Assembly (NCBI RefSeq): GCF_000631985.1
Contig: NZ_JFYN01000017.1
Location: 1 to 64,000, forward strand
Direction of reading: 5' to 3'
Source: Pseudomonas sp. RIT288
GTDB taxonomy: Bacteria > Pseudomonadota > Gammaproteobacteria > Pseudomonadales > Pseudomonadaceae
Length of the DNA: 64,000 nt
The notes under the pieces were generated by a model, which worked only from the letters and a program-made list of their open reading frames with translations, did no database searches and had not been told where the DNA came from. Numbering within the stretch: the stretch's first letter is position 1; each line of letters opens with the position of its first letter. This document shows positions 25,242-33,671 of the stretch, one piece after another. The translations under genes were made by a program, and so were the position numbers.

Positions 25242-25874
25242 ATGAAGTCAGCGCTGATCGTCGACGATCATCCGGTGGTAAGGGCTGCCGTGAAACTCGT
25301 ACTCGAAGCCGAAAGGTTCAAGGTGATTCACGAAGCATCCAGCGCCAGCGAAGCCATGGTGCTGAGCCGTGAACACAAGCCGAATCTGGTGATACTCGAT
25401 CTCAAGTTGCCGGGAGTCAGCGGACTGGAGGTGCTGGAGCGGTTCAAGGCCAACGACCCCGGGTGCAGGGTGCTGATCTTTACTTCTCAGGATCCGCTGC
25501 ACTATCAGGATCGTTGTCTGCGTAGCGGCGCCATGGGTTACGTGGCTAAAACCAACCAGTTGCTGCAATTGCACAAGGCTGTCCAGGCACTGATGTCGGG
25601 CTACTCCTATTTTGCTGCGCTGCCTGATAACGGCCTTGTGTCGACCCCGTCGCACCGCAGCGAAAAACAGCTGATCGACGAGCTCTCCAACCGAGAACTG
25701 AACATTCTCGAACAGTTGGCCCTGGGCAACCCCAACAAGAAAATCGCCGCTGAAATGTTCCTCAGCCACAAGACCGTCAGCACCTACAAAACCCGCTTGA
25801 TAAAAAAGCTGGGGCTGCACTCAAAGTCACCGGTGTACTTGCGCGAATTCGCCAAGCGCAACCATTTGATCTGA
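25242..25874 (+). CDS. RocA1/BvgA-like NarL-family response regulator
   Basis: A 210-aa regulator with receiver (LIVDDHPVVR, D53 in LVILDLKLPGVSGLEVLERF, Lys in GYVAKTNQLL) and a C-terminal LuxR-type helix-turn-helix (LSNRELNILEQLALGNPNKK, IAAEMFLSHKTVSTYKTRLI). It belongs with BvgA, EvgA and RocA1 in domain make-up. In P. aeruginosa RocA1 activates fimbrial cup genes. It is followed by the hybrid kinase after 8 bases, so the two form an operon. It is a candidate binder of the TAGGA-N4-TCCTA sites at 22838 and 24588, since BvgA/RcsB-type proteins bind similar inverted repeats. The ATG at 25242 follows GGGAGCGGTC. Confidence 0.86.
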   Translation: MKSALIVDDHPVVRAAVKLVLEAERFKVIHEASSASEAMVLSREHKPNLVILDLKLPGVSGLEVLERFKANDPGCRVLIFTSQDPLHYQDRCLRSGAMGYVAKTNQLLQLHKAVQALMSGYSYFAALPDNGLVSTPSHRSEKQLIDELSNRELNILEQLALGNPNKKIAAEMFLSHKTVSTYKTRLIKKLGLHSKSPVYLREFAKRNHLI

Positions 25875-25882
25875 GTAGAAAA

Positions 25883-28800
25883 TTGAACCTGCAACGCTGG
25901 TGGTGCGTGCTGTGGTTGAGCATCACGGCCACCTGCTGGGGCAGTGAACCGCCACAGCCACTGGAGTTGTTGAGCCAGGCGGCACTGGAAAACATCCGGG
26001 TTCCGCTCGACGAGCAGGATCGCCAATGGCTGCGCCAGCACCCACGGTTGCGCATGGGCATTTCCGGCGCCGATTACCCACCGTTTGAAATCACCCGCAA
26101 TCGGCTGGAGCTGGAAGGCCTCACCGCCGATTACGCGGAGCTGCTGGCGCAACTGCTCGGTGTGCGGGTCGAGGTGCAACGCTTTACCCATCGCGACGCG
26201 GTGATGAGCGCACTCAAGCGCGGCGAACTCGATCTGCTGGGCACCTCGAACAATTTCGAGCTGGCCGATCCGGATTTCATTTTGTCGCGCCCCTACGCCG
26301 AAGATCAGCCGATGCTGGTGACCCGGCTCGACGAAACGTTACCGGCGGATCTGGCGGGCCAACGCATCGCCATGGTCGAAGACTATCTGCCGCTGACCAG
26401 CGTGCAGGCGTTCTACCCCGAGGCGAACGTGCAGCGCTATCCCTCGGCGATGGATGCGCTGGGTGCGGTGGCATTCGGCGTCGATGACGGCTATCTCGGG
26501 GATCTGATCAGTGCCAATTACCTGATCAACACCAATTATCGCAATGACCTGCAACTGGCCGGGCCTTCCGGGCTGGATGCCAATCCCTTCGGTTTCGCCC
26601 TGCTGCGCAGTGACGTACGCCTCAAACGCATCATCGACAAGGCGCTGGCGGCGATTCCCATGGAGCGTCGTCAGCTGATCGAACAGCGCTGGAGCGCGGG
26701 GCGTGCGCACATGGCCACGCAGTCGCGGGTGCGCCTCAGTGCCGGCGAGCAGCAGTGGCTGGAGCAACATCCGCGGGTGCGGGTCGGCGTGATCGAAGAC
26801 TTCGCACCGTTGACGTTTTTTGATGCCGACGGGCGATTCAACGGGCTGTCGGCGCAGTTGCTCAGCCTGATCAGTCAGCGTACCGGGCTGCAATTCGAAG
26901 TGGTTCGGGGGCGTTCGCTGGACCGCCAGATCGAGCAGCTCAAAGCCGGTGAACTCGACGTGTTGCCGGTGGTGACCCCGAGCAGCGAACGGGAAACCGA
27001 GCTGCAATTCACCCGCGCCTACCTGAACAACCCGTTCGTGCTGATCAGTGCGACAACGGCGGGTAGTCCGCGCAGTCTCATTGATCTGCCAGGCAAGCGT
27101 CTGGCGATATATCGCGGTCATCCACTGCGTGACTACATTCTGCAGCGGGTGCCCGGGATCCGCCTGGTGGAAGTCCGCAGCCCGGCCGACGGCATGGAAC
27201 TGATCGCCAAGGGGCAGGCCGACGCCACCGTCAGCTCGCTGCTGGTCGCGCGTTTTCTGATTGCCCGCCTTTACCGCGAGCGCCTGCGCATCACCAATAC
27301 CATTGGCGATCAACCGGCGCGCATCGCCCTGGCGACCGCACCGCAGGATACGGCGCTGCACACGATTCTGAACAAGGCGCTGCTGAGCATCGCGCCGCAG
27401 CAGATGGACGAACTGGTCGAGCGCTGGAGCCATGACGTGGTCGTGGAAGAGAGCTATTGGCAGCGTCATCGCCGCGAAATCCTTCTGGCGTTTGCCGGTG
27501 CGGCAGGGTTGCTGTTGCTGGCCTTGGCCTGGATCGGTTTTCAGCGCTGGCAGTTGCGCCAGCGTCAGCAGTGGCTGCAGCAGTTGCAGCAAGCCAAGGA
27601 TGCCGCCGACGATGCCAACCGGGCCAAGACCACGTTTCTGGCGACCATGAGCCATGAAATCCGCACGCCGATGAACGCCCTGATCGGCATGCTCGAACTG
27701 GCCCTCAAGCGTGCCGAGGAGGGCGTCACCGACAAGCTGGCGATCGAGGTCGCGTCCGGTGCCGGCCAGCAATTACTGGGGTTGATCGGCGATATTCTGG
27801 ATATCGCGCGTATCGAGTCCGGGCATCTGTCCCTCGCACCGCAACGGGCCAATCTGCGCGAACTGGTGATCTCGGTGTGCCGGGTATTCGAGGGGCTGGC
27901 GCGGCAGAAGCGCTTGCTGTGGCGTGTTGAACTGGATGCACAGAGTGACGTTGAGGTGATGCTCGACCCGACACGCTTCAAGCAAGTGCTGTCGAACCTG
28001 TTGAGCAACGCGATCAAGTTCACCGAGTACGGTCAGGTCAGTCTGCAACTGGCGGTGACCAGGACAGCGCTCGGCCAGTTGGCGGTGAAGGTGGTGATTG
28101 AAGACAGTGGCATCGGCATCAGTGAGGATGACCGCAAACGCCTGTTCAGCCCGTTTGTCCAGGCCGGCAATCATGGTCAGTCAGCGCGCAGTGGCTCGGG
28201 GTTGGGGCTGGTGATCAGCCGCAACCTCTGCGAAATGATGGGCGCAACGCTGCGCCTTGACAGCGAGCCGGGGCATGGCACGCGGGTCGAGATAACTCTG
28301 CAATTGCTGCCGTTGGCCGCGCTCGCCTCCGAGGCGACAAGCCCCGTAGTGGCGGACACGCCGGTGCGCTCACTGAGCGTGCTGGTGGTGGACGATCATC
28401 CGGTCAACCGCTTGCTGCTGTGCTGGCAACTGAGTGAACTCGGCCACCGCACGGTTGACATCGAAGACGGTGAACAGGGTTTGCAGCGCTGGCGGGCACA
28501 AGCATTCGATGTGCTGATCACCGACTGCAACATGCCGCGGCGCAACGGCTACGAACTCGCCCGGACGATCCGTGACGAAGAGGCGGCGAGCTGCCGGGCG
28601 CGTTGCCTGATTCTCGGGTTTACCGCCAACGCGCAGGTCGAGGAGCGGAGCCGTTGCCTGGAGGCCGGCATGGACGATTGTCTGTTCAAGCCGATTCGCT
28701 TGCGTGATCTGCAACAGGCGCTGCAGGTGGCCAGTCACGGCGAAGGTGAACACCTGCCGACCCCGGCAGTGACGTTGACCGAGATCGATCTGAGCGCGCT

Positions 28801-29101
28801 GGAGCAGATGGCCGGAGACGATCATGCGGTGATGCAACGCCTGCGCGAACAAGTGTTGCGCAGCTTGCACGACGATCTGCAACGGCTTGATGCGGCGCGC
28901 CAGCCTCAGGATCTGGACGGGTTGCGGACACTGGCGCATCACATCAAGGGCGGTGCGCAAATGGTAGGTGCGGCGCGAGTGGCGGCAGCGTGCACCGATC
29001 TCGAACAGGCGTGCCGCGACGCCGAAACCCTGGCTGTCCACCGCTCGGTGGACACGCTGCGCACCGCCATGCTCGGTCTCGCGCAGCGTCTTCAGGACTG
29101 A
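25883..29101 (+). CDS. RocS1/BvgS-like unorthodox hybrid sensor kinase
   Basis: A 1072-aa inner-membrane kinase. A signal segment (WWCVLWLSITATCW) leads to two periplasmic solute-binding domains (about 45-275 and 285-520; each opens with RQHPRLRMGISG- or EQHPRVRVGVIE-type sequence), one membrane helix (about 530-552), a short coiled coil, a His kinase (MSHEIRTPMNALIGML, His near 591; DSGIGI; GSGLGLVIS), a receiver (VLVVDDHPVNR, D881 in ITDCNMPRRNGYEL) and an HPt domain (LAHHIKGGAQ, His 1019). This four-step relay matches BvgS/EvgS and RocS1. It has no PAS domain between helix and kinase, unlike BvgS. The start is a TTG at 25883, eight bases after the regulator stop; the next ATG would remove the signal segment. 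Confidence 0.88.
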   Translation: MNLQRWWCVLWLSITATCWGSEPPQPLELLSQAALENIRVPLDEQDRQWLRQHPRLRMGISGADYPPFEITRNRLELEGLTADYAELLAQLLGVRVEVQRFTHRDAVMSALKRGELDLLGTSNNFELADPDFILSRPYAEDQPMLVTRLDETLPADLAGQRIAMVEDYLPLTSVQAFYPEANVQRYPSAMDALGAVAFGVDDGYLGDLISANYLINTNYRNDLQLAGPSGLDANPFGFALLRSDVRLKRIIDKALAAIPMERRQLIEQRWSAGRAHMATQSRVRLSAGEQQWLEQHPRVRVGVIEDFAPLTFFDADGRFNGLSAQLLSLISQRTGLQFEVVRGRSLDRQIEQLKAGELDVLPVVTPSSERETELQFTRAYLNNPFVLISATTAGSPRSLIDLPGKRLAIYRGHPLRDYILQRVPGIRLVEVRSPADGMELIAKGQADATVSSLLVARFLIARLYRERLRITNTIGDQPARIALATAPQDTALHTILNKALLSIAPQQMDELVERWSHDVVVEESYWQRHRREILLAFAGAAGLLLLALAWIGFQRWQLRQRQQWLQQLQQAKDAADDANRAKTTFLATMSHEIRTPMNALIGMLELALKRAEEGVTDKLAIEVASGAGQQLLGLIGDILDIARIESGHLSLAPQRANLRELVISVCRVFEGLARQKRLLWRVELDAQSDVEVMLDPTRFKQVLSNLLSNAIKFTEYGQVSLQLAVTRTALGQLAVKVVIEDSGIGISEDDRKRLFSPFVQAGNHGQSARSGSGLGLVISRNLCEMMGATLRLDSEPGHGTRVEITLQLLPLAALASEATSPVVADTPVRSLSVLVVDDHPVNRLLLCWQLSELGHRTVDIEDGEQGLQRWRAQAFDVLITDCNMPRRNGYELARTIRDEEAASCRARCLILGFTANAQVEERSRCLEAGMDDCLFKPIRLRDLQQALQVASHGEGEHLPTPAVTLTEIDLSALEQMAGDDHAVMQRLREQVLRSLHDDLQRLDAARQPQDLDGLRTLAHHIKGGAQMVGAARVAAACTDLEQACRDAETLAVHRSVDTLRTAMLGLAQRLQD

Positions 29102-29105
29102 GCGT

Positions 29106-29909
29106 TCAATCCCACTGCGGGGCAATGCCTTTCGGGCTGGTCAGGCGCTGGCCGCGCTCCAGACCGGCGATCAGCGCCATGTCGGCTACGCTCAGGGTCA
29201 GCGCGGTGGCACCGAGGTTGCTCTGCAGGTTGGCGCGTTTGGTCGATGATGGAATCACTGCGTAACCCGACTGCATTGCCCAGGCCAGAGTGACCTGCGC
29301 CGGGGTCGCTTGCAGGCGTTCAGCAATCTGCTGGATCACTGGATCCTTCAGCACTTCGCCATAGGCGAGGGTCATGTAGGAGGTGATCTGGATGCCCTGG
29401 CTGCGGGCGAACTCGACCACTTTGCGGTTTTGCAGGTACGGGTGCAGTTCGATCTGGTTGGTGGCGATGTTTTCTGCACCAACCGCTGCGATGGCCTGTT
29501 GCATCAGCTCGATGGTGAAGTTGGACACCCCGATCTGCCGGGTCAGGCCCAGGCGTTTGGCTTCGAGCAGGGCGCCCATGAATTCGGCGACCGGCACCTG
29601 ATCTTCCGGCGACGGCCAGTGGATAAGCGTCAGGTCGAGGTAGTCGGTCTGCAATTTCTGCAGGCTTTCCTTGAGGCTCTCGATCAGACGATCCTTGGCG
29701 AAGTTGGCGATCCAGATCTTGCTGGTGATGAACAGCTCTTCACGAGCAATGCCGCTGGCGGCGATGGCTTGACCGACCTCGGCTTCGTTCTCGTAGATCT
29801 GTGCGGTGTCGATGGCGCGGTATCCGAGTTCAAGGCCGGTGCGCACCGAATCGATGACCACCTGACCTTGCAGGCGAAACGTACCCAGACCAAAGGCGGG
29901 AACAGACAT
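29106..29909 (-). CDS. dkgB: Aldo/keto reductase, DkgB-like
   Basis: A 267-aa NADPH-dependent aldo/keto reductase, the same length as E. coli DkgB (2,5-diketo-D-gluconate/methylglyoxal reductase). Catalytic tetrad residues are visible: Asp and Tyr in YRAIDTAQIYENEAEVGQAI, Lys in FITSKIWIANF, and His in DLTLIHWPSP. The C-terminal cofactor loop reads VIPSSTKRANLQSNLGA. I chose the ATG at 29909 (MSVPAFGLGTF) with GGAG upstream; longer frames are extensions. It converges with the hybrid kinase (4-base gap) and is otherwise isolated. The real substrate is uncertain. Confidence 0.85.
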   Translation of the reverse strand: MSVPAFGLGTFRLQGQVVIDSVRTGLELGYRAIDTAQIYENEAEVGQAIAASGIAREELFITSKIWIANFAKDRLIESLKESLQKLQTDYLDLTLIHWPSPEDQVPVAEFMGALLEAKRLGLTRQIGVSNFTIELMQQAIAAVGAENIATNQIELHPYLQNRKVVEFARSQGIQITSYMTLAYGEVLKDPVIQQIAERLQATPAQVTLAWAMQSGYAVIPSSTKRANLQSNLGATALTLSVADMALIAGLERGQRLTSPKGIAPQWD

Positions 29910-30043
29910 TGATGACTCCAGGGTTGCAGTGGGAATGGGCAGGAGTATCCGCATCTGAGCCCTTGAGAAAAACCGCTGTCGGGGCAAAGCACTGTTGAGC
30001 AGAAGTCATGAATCTTTCGCCGCCGGCAACACTCCTGTCGGCG

Positions 30044-30116
30044 CTGCGGCACGCTGCGATCTTTTGATCCTGAAAAACAAGTTCTAAAGATCGCAGCGTG
30101 CCGCAGCGCCTACAGG
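30044..30116. repeat. Variant inverted REP pair
   Basis: CGGCGCTGCGGCACGCTGCG and GATCGCAGCGTGCCGCAGCG form an inverted pair around TTTTGATC. Core bases differ from the common REP at several matched positions, so this is a diverged subfamily. The 337-bp gap between dkgB and the pirin gene otherwise holds only promoter DNA. Confidence 0.65.
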
Positions 30117-30246
30117 GGGGATCGCTTGCGAAGGGCGTGCCACTGTCCTGCAGGTGGAACACTAAAGCCGGTTTTTGCCGTCTAGTCCTCCAGCTGTCAT
30201 GGATTTAAGCTTAATCCATTGCGTCACCCACCTTTTGGAGGCAACC

Positions 30247-31113
30247 ATGAAAAACATCATCGGTATCTACACCAGCCCTCGCGGCGATTGGGTCGGCGAT
30301 GGTTTCCCGGTGCGCACCCTGTTTTCCTATGACAATCTGGGCAAACACATCAGCCCGTTCCTGTTGCTCGATCACGCAGGCCCGGCCGAATTCACTCCGA
30401 CCACCGAGCGCCGTGGCGTCGGCCAGCACCCGCACCGTGGTTTTGAAACGGTGACCATCGTCTACGACGGCGAAGTGCAACACCGCGACTCCACCGGCAG
30501 CGGCGGCACCATCGGTCCCGGCGACGTGCAATGGATGACCGCTGCATCCGGGATCCTGCATGAAGAGTTTCACTCGGATAATTTCGCCAAGACCGGCGGC
30601 AAGCTGGAAATGGTGCAGTTGTGGGTCAACCTTCCGGCTAAGGACAAAATGGCCGCGCCCGGCTACCAGACCATTCTCGACGGCGACATTCCCAATATCG
30701 CGCTGAAAGACGATGCCGGCCGGTTGCGGCTGATCGCTGGTGAGTTCGATGGGCATAAAGGTCCGTCGCAGACCTTCACGCCAATCGACGTCTGGGACCT
30801 GCGGCTGAACGCCGGCAAGTTGCTGACGCTGGATCTGCACGAAGGGCGCAACACCGCGGTGGTGCTGTTGAAAGGTTCGGTGCAGGTCAACGGTGCGCAA
30901 ACTGCGAGTGTCGGGCAGTGGGTGCTGTTCGAGCGCGACGGTCGTCAGTTGACCCTTGAGGCCAGTGAAGACGCGGTGGTGCTGCTGCTCAGCGGCGAGC
31001 CGATTGATGAACCGATTGTCGGCCATGGCCCGTTCGTGATGAACACCGAACAGGAGATTCATCAGGCATTCGCCGACTTCCAGTCCGGGCGTTTTGGCCG
31101 GATGCACGGGTAA
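30247..31113 (+). CDS. Pirin family protein
   Basis: A 288-aa bicupin of the pirin family. The N-terminal cupin carries the metal motif HPHRGFETVTIVYDGEVQHR, with a further His and Glu in WMTAASGILHEE. Such proteins bind iron, and some have quercetin dioxygenase activity or redox-signalling roles. The C-terminal domain (SQTFTPIDVWDLRLNAGK) ends in HGPFVMNTEQEIHQAFADFQ, a usual pirin tail. GGAGGCAACC precedes the ATG. A near-palindrome (TGGATTTAAGCTTAATCCA) at 30200-30218 lies just upstream and may be an operator. It stands alone in its transcription unit. Confidence 0.88.
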   Translation: MKNIIGIYTSPRGDWVGDGFPVRTLFSYDNLGKHISPFLLLDHAGPAEFTPTTERRGVGQHPHRGFETVTIVYDGEVQHRDSTGSGGTIGPGDVQWMTAASGILHEEFHSDNFAKTGGKLEMVQLWVNLPAKDKMAAPGYQTILDGDIPNIALKDDAGRLRLIAGEFDGHKGPSQTFTPIDVWDLRLNAGKLLTLDLHEGRNTAVVLLKGSVQVNGAQTASVGQWVLFERDGRQLTLEASEDAVVLLLSGEPIDEPIVGHGPFVMNTEQEIHQAFADFQSGRFGRMHG

Positions 31114-31120
31114 TTCCCCC

Positions 31121-31212
31121 CCTGTGGGAGCGGGCTTGCTCGCGAAAGCGCAGTGCCAGTCAATGCGTGTCTGACTGATCCACCGCCTTCGCGGGCAGGC
31201 CCGCTCCCACAT
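31121..31212. repeat. Inverted REP pair (TGTGGGAGCGGGCTTGCTCG family)
   Basis: TGTGGGAGCGGGCTTGCTCG and CGGGCAGGCCCGCTCCCACA lie inverted after the pirin gene, a likely transcript end. Confidence 0.75.
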
Positions 31213-31320
31213 TGGGTTTTCGGTGTTTTTGCGCGGGCGTTCATCCTCTGAAATCAATTGCTCCTACACTGAGCTAATCTGTGCGATCTTCTCGCGATTG
31301 GCCCCTGTCGGAGTGGTTTG

Positions 31321-32763
31321 ATGTTGTCTTTTTTGACCGAACATCCGTTGTTCTGCGCGTTGATCCTGATACTCCTCGATCTGGGCCTGTGGCGCCTGAT
31401 CAGTTCCCGTGGCAGCGAGTGGAAGCTGTTGGTGCGGGTGCTGATTTTCACCCTGTTCAGCGCAGTACTGTTCAACGAAGGCCTAAACCCGATGGAGCCG
31501 GCGCCGTGGGCTGACAACGTGCCGCTGCACCTGGCGGCGACCGGGTTGCAGATCGGCTGGTGGCTGTTCGGCGCGCGCACCCTGACCGTGTTGATCGGCG
31601 CGGTGATGATGCAGCGCGTCGGGCACACCGGACGGCTGTTGCAGGATCTGCTCGGTGCGGTGATTTTCCTGATCGCGATTATCGCGGCGTTGGCCTACGT
31701 GCTGGATCTGCCGGTCAAAGGTGTACTGGCGACGTCCGGGGCCTTGGCGATCATCGTCGGTCTGGCGTTGCAGAGCACCCTGAGTGACGTGTTCTCCGGG
31801 ATCGTGCTCAACACCACCAAGCCCTATCAGATCGATGACTGGATCTCGATCGATGGCACCGAAGGCCGGGTCATCGACATCGACTGGCGCGCCACACGTC
31901 TGCAGACCAGCCAGGGCAGCATGGCGGTGATTCCCAACTCGCTGGCGGCCAAGGCCAAGATCATCAACTTCAGCCGACCGAGCAACATGTTCGGAGTCGC
32001 CGTCAGCGTCCAGGTCAGCCCGCATGCCCGGCCCAATACGGTGATCGACGCGCTGGAGCGGGCGATGCAGGGTTGCCGTCCGCTGCTGGACAATCCCTCG
32101 CCAAGCGTCGCGCTGAAAAGCTCCAGCAGCGCCGGTGCGGAATATGAAATCAGTGGTTTTGTCTCATCGATGGATCAGAAGCGCTCGGTGCGCAATCAGC
32201 TGTTCGATCTGGCGTACCGGCATCTGCAGGCATCCGGGGTCAATCTGTTGTCGAGTGTCGAACCGATCGTCGCCGGCAACCTCTCGCGGCCGCGGGCGCT
32301 GCTCGACAGTTCGCCGATTTTCTCCACCCTGCGCCAGGAAGAGAAAGACACCTTCAGCCAGAACATGACCCTGCAAACCTTCCGTGCCGGCGAGACGATC
32401 CTCGAGGCCGGGGAGGTTAGCGATCATTTGTTCATCATCGAATCGGGTGTGGTCAGCGTGACCTTGACCCGCCATGGCAGCCCGTTCGAATCCGGGCGCA
32501 TGGGGCCGGGGGAGGTGATCGGCGAGGCCGGCATCCTGTCCGATTCGTCAGTGCCGGCGACCTTCGCGGCGAAAACCTTTTGCGCGCTGTACCGCATCGA
32601 AAAGACCTACCTGAAGCCGTGCCTGGATGCCCGCCATGACATCAACGAGGCGATGAAAGCCTTGCTCGATTATCGTCTGCACAAGGCCCAGACCTTGACG
32701 CAGGACGTACCGACCGTGGTGGCGAAAACCGGGTTCCTGCAGTGGTTGCGCAATCGCGTGTGA
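31321..32763 (+). CDS. MscS-family channel with C-terminal cyclic-nucleotide-binding domain
   Basis: A 480-aa membrane protein. Hydrophobic segments fill about residues 1-130. The MscS pore and beta domain follow (VLATSGALAIIVGLALQSTL, then SDVFSGIVLNTTKPYQIDDW and GSMAVIPNSL). A cNMP-binding domain occupies about 340-450 (FRAGETILEAGEVSDHLFII, and MGPGEVIGEAGILSDSSVPA). This matches the bCNG group of MscS-like channels, which are gated by or tuned through cyclic nucleotides and usually respond poorly to tension. The ATG at 31321 is preceded by an in-frame TTG. It lies alone between REP-marked gaps; physiological role unknown. Confidence 0.87.
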   Translation: MLSFLTEHPLFCALILILLDLGLWRLISSRGSEWKLLVRVLIFTLFSAVLFNEGLNPMEPAPWADNVPLHLAATGLQIGWWLFGARTLTVLIGAVMMQRVGHTGRLLQDLLGAVIFLIAIIAALAYVLDLPVKGVLATSGALAIIVGLALQSTLSDVFSGIVLNTTKPYQIDDWISIDGTEGRVIDIDWRATRLQTSQGSMAVIPNSLAAKAKIINFSRPSNMFGVAVSVQVSPHARPNTVIDALERAMQGCRPLLDNPSPSVALKSSSSAGAEYEISGFVSSMDQKRSVRNQLFDLAYRHLQASGVNLLSSVEPIVAGNLSRPRALLDSSPIFSTLRQEEKDTFSQNMTLQTFRAGETILEAGEVSDHLFIIESGVVSVTLTRHGSPFESGRMGPGEVIGEAGILSDSSVPATFAAKTFCALYRIEKTYLKPCLDARHDINEAMKALLDYRLHKAQTLTQDVPTVVAKTGFLQWLRNRV

Positions 32764-32859
32764 CGGGTGGTCTACTCGTCTTCCGGGAGATTGGCTATTT
32801 GTCCGGGGCAGTGGCGGGACTACCTTAGTCACACATTCACTGGCCCCGGAAATTCAATC

Positions 32860-33300
32860 ATGAAAGCTCGTACCGATTTCTACACCGCTTCTCCAGACGC
32901 CCTGAAAGCGATGATGGCCCTGGAAACTGCGGTTTCGAAGCTGCCGCTGGAAAAGACCCTGATTGAACTGGTCAAGCTGCGCGCTTCGCAGATCAACGGC
33001 TGCGCGTTCTGCATCGACATGCATACTGCGGACGCGATCAAGGGCGGCGAAACCCCGCGCCGGCTGTTCGCCGTGACCGCGTGGCGTGAAGCGCCATTCT
33101 TCACCGAGCGCGAACGCGCTGCGCTGCTGTGGACCGAGTCGCTGACCCAATTGAGTCTGACCCACGCCCCGGACGAAGACTACGACATCGTCGCTGCGCA
33201 ATTCACGCCCAAGGAAATGGTCGACCTGAGCGTGGCGATCAACACCATCAACAGCTGGAACCGGCTGGCGGTGGGCTTCCGCAAAATCCCGCAGCTCTAA
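32860..33300 (+). CDS. AhpD-like carboxymuconolactone decarboxylase family protein
   Basis: A 146-aa cytoplasmic protein of the AhpD/CMD fold. The redox motif is in KLRASQINGCAFCIDMHTAD, where CAFC (CxxC) and the downstream His fit alkylhydroperoxidase-type activity. It probably acts on peroxides or thiols; the real substrate is unknown. Start ATG at 32860; a good Shine-Dalgarno is not obvious (CCCCGGAAATTCAATC). Notably its last ten codons (VGFRKIPQL-stop) are copied twice downstream at 33404 and 33533 by tandem duplication with a REP pair, while the gene itself is intact. Confidence 0.86.
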   Translation: MKARTDFYTASPDALKAMMALETAVSKLPLEKTLIELVKLRASQINGCAFCIDMHTADAIKGGETPRRLFAVTAWREAPFFTERERAALLWTESLTQLSLTHAPDEDYDIVAAQFTPKEMVDLSVAINTINSWNRLAVGFRKIPQL

Positions 33301-33662
33301 GCCGCAACGCATTACCCCTGTAGGAGCTGTCGAGTGAAACGAGGCTGCGATCTTTTAAAGACAAGATCAAAAGATCGCAGCCTGCGGCAGCTCCTGCAGC
33401 GGTGGGCTTCCGCAAAATCCCGCAGCTCTAAGCGCCAATGCATTACCCCCGTAGGAGCTGTCGAGTGAAACGAGGCTGCGATCTTTTGAAGACAAGATCA
33501 AAAGATCGCAGCCTGCGGCAGCTCCTACAACGGTGGGCTTCCGCAAAATCCCGCAGCTCTAAGCCGCAACGCATTACCCCCGTAGGAGCTGTCGAGTGAA
33601 ACGAGGCTGCGATCTTTTAAAGACAAGATCAAAAGATCGCAGCCTGCGGCAGCTCCTACAGG
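33271..33662. repeat. Three tandem REP units carrying the 3' end of the AhpD-like gene
   Basis: Units begin at 33271, 33404 and 33533 (periods 133 and 129 bases). Each has GTGGGCTTCCGCAAAATCCC plus GCAGCTCTAA (the gene's last ten codons), a CGCAACGCATTACCCC-type linker, and an inverted REP pair (GTAGGAGCTGTCGAGTGAAA ... GCAGCCTGCGGCAGCTCCT). The gap to the next gene has no other content. Confidence 0.88.
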
Positions 33663-33671
33663 GGCGTGACA

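Noticed and set aside
29910..30246. Small gene upstream of the pirin
   Set aside because: Only short frames that overlap the REP pair; no ribosome site or conserved motif visible.
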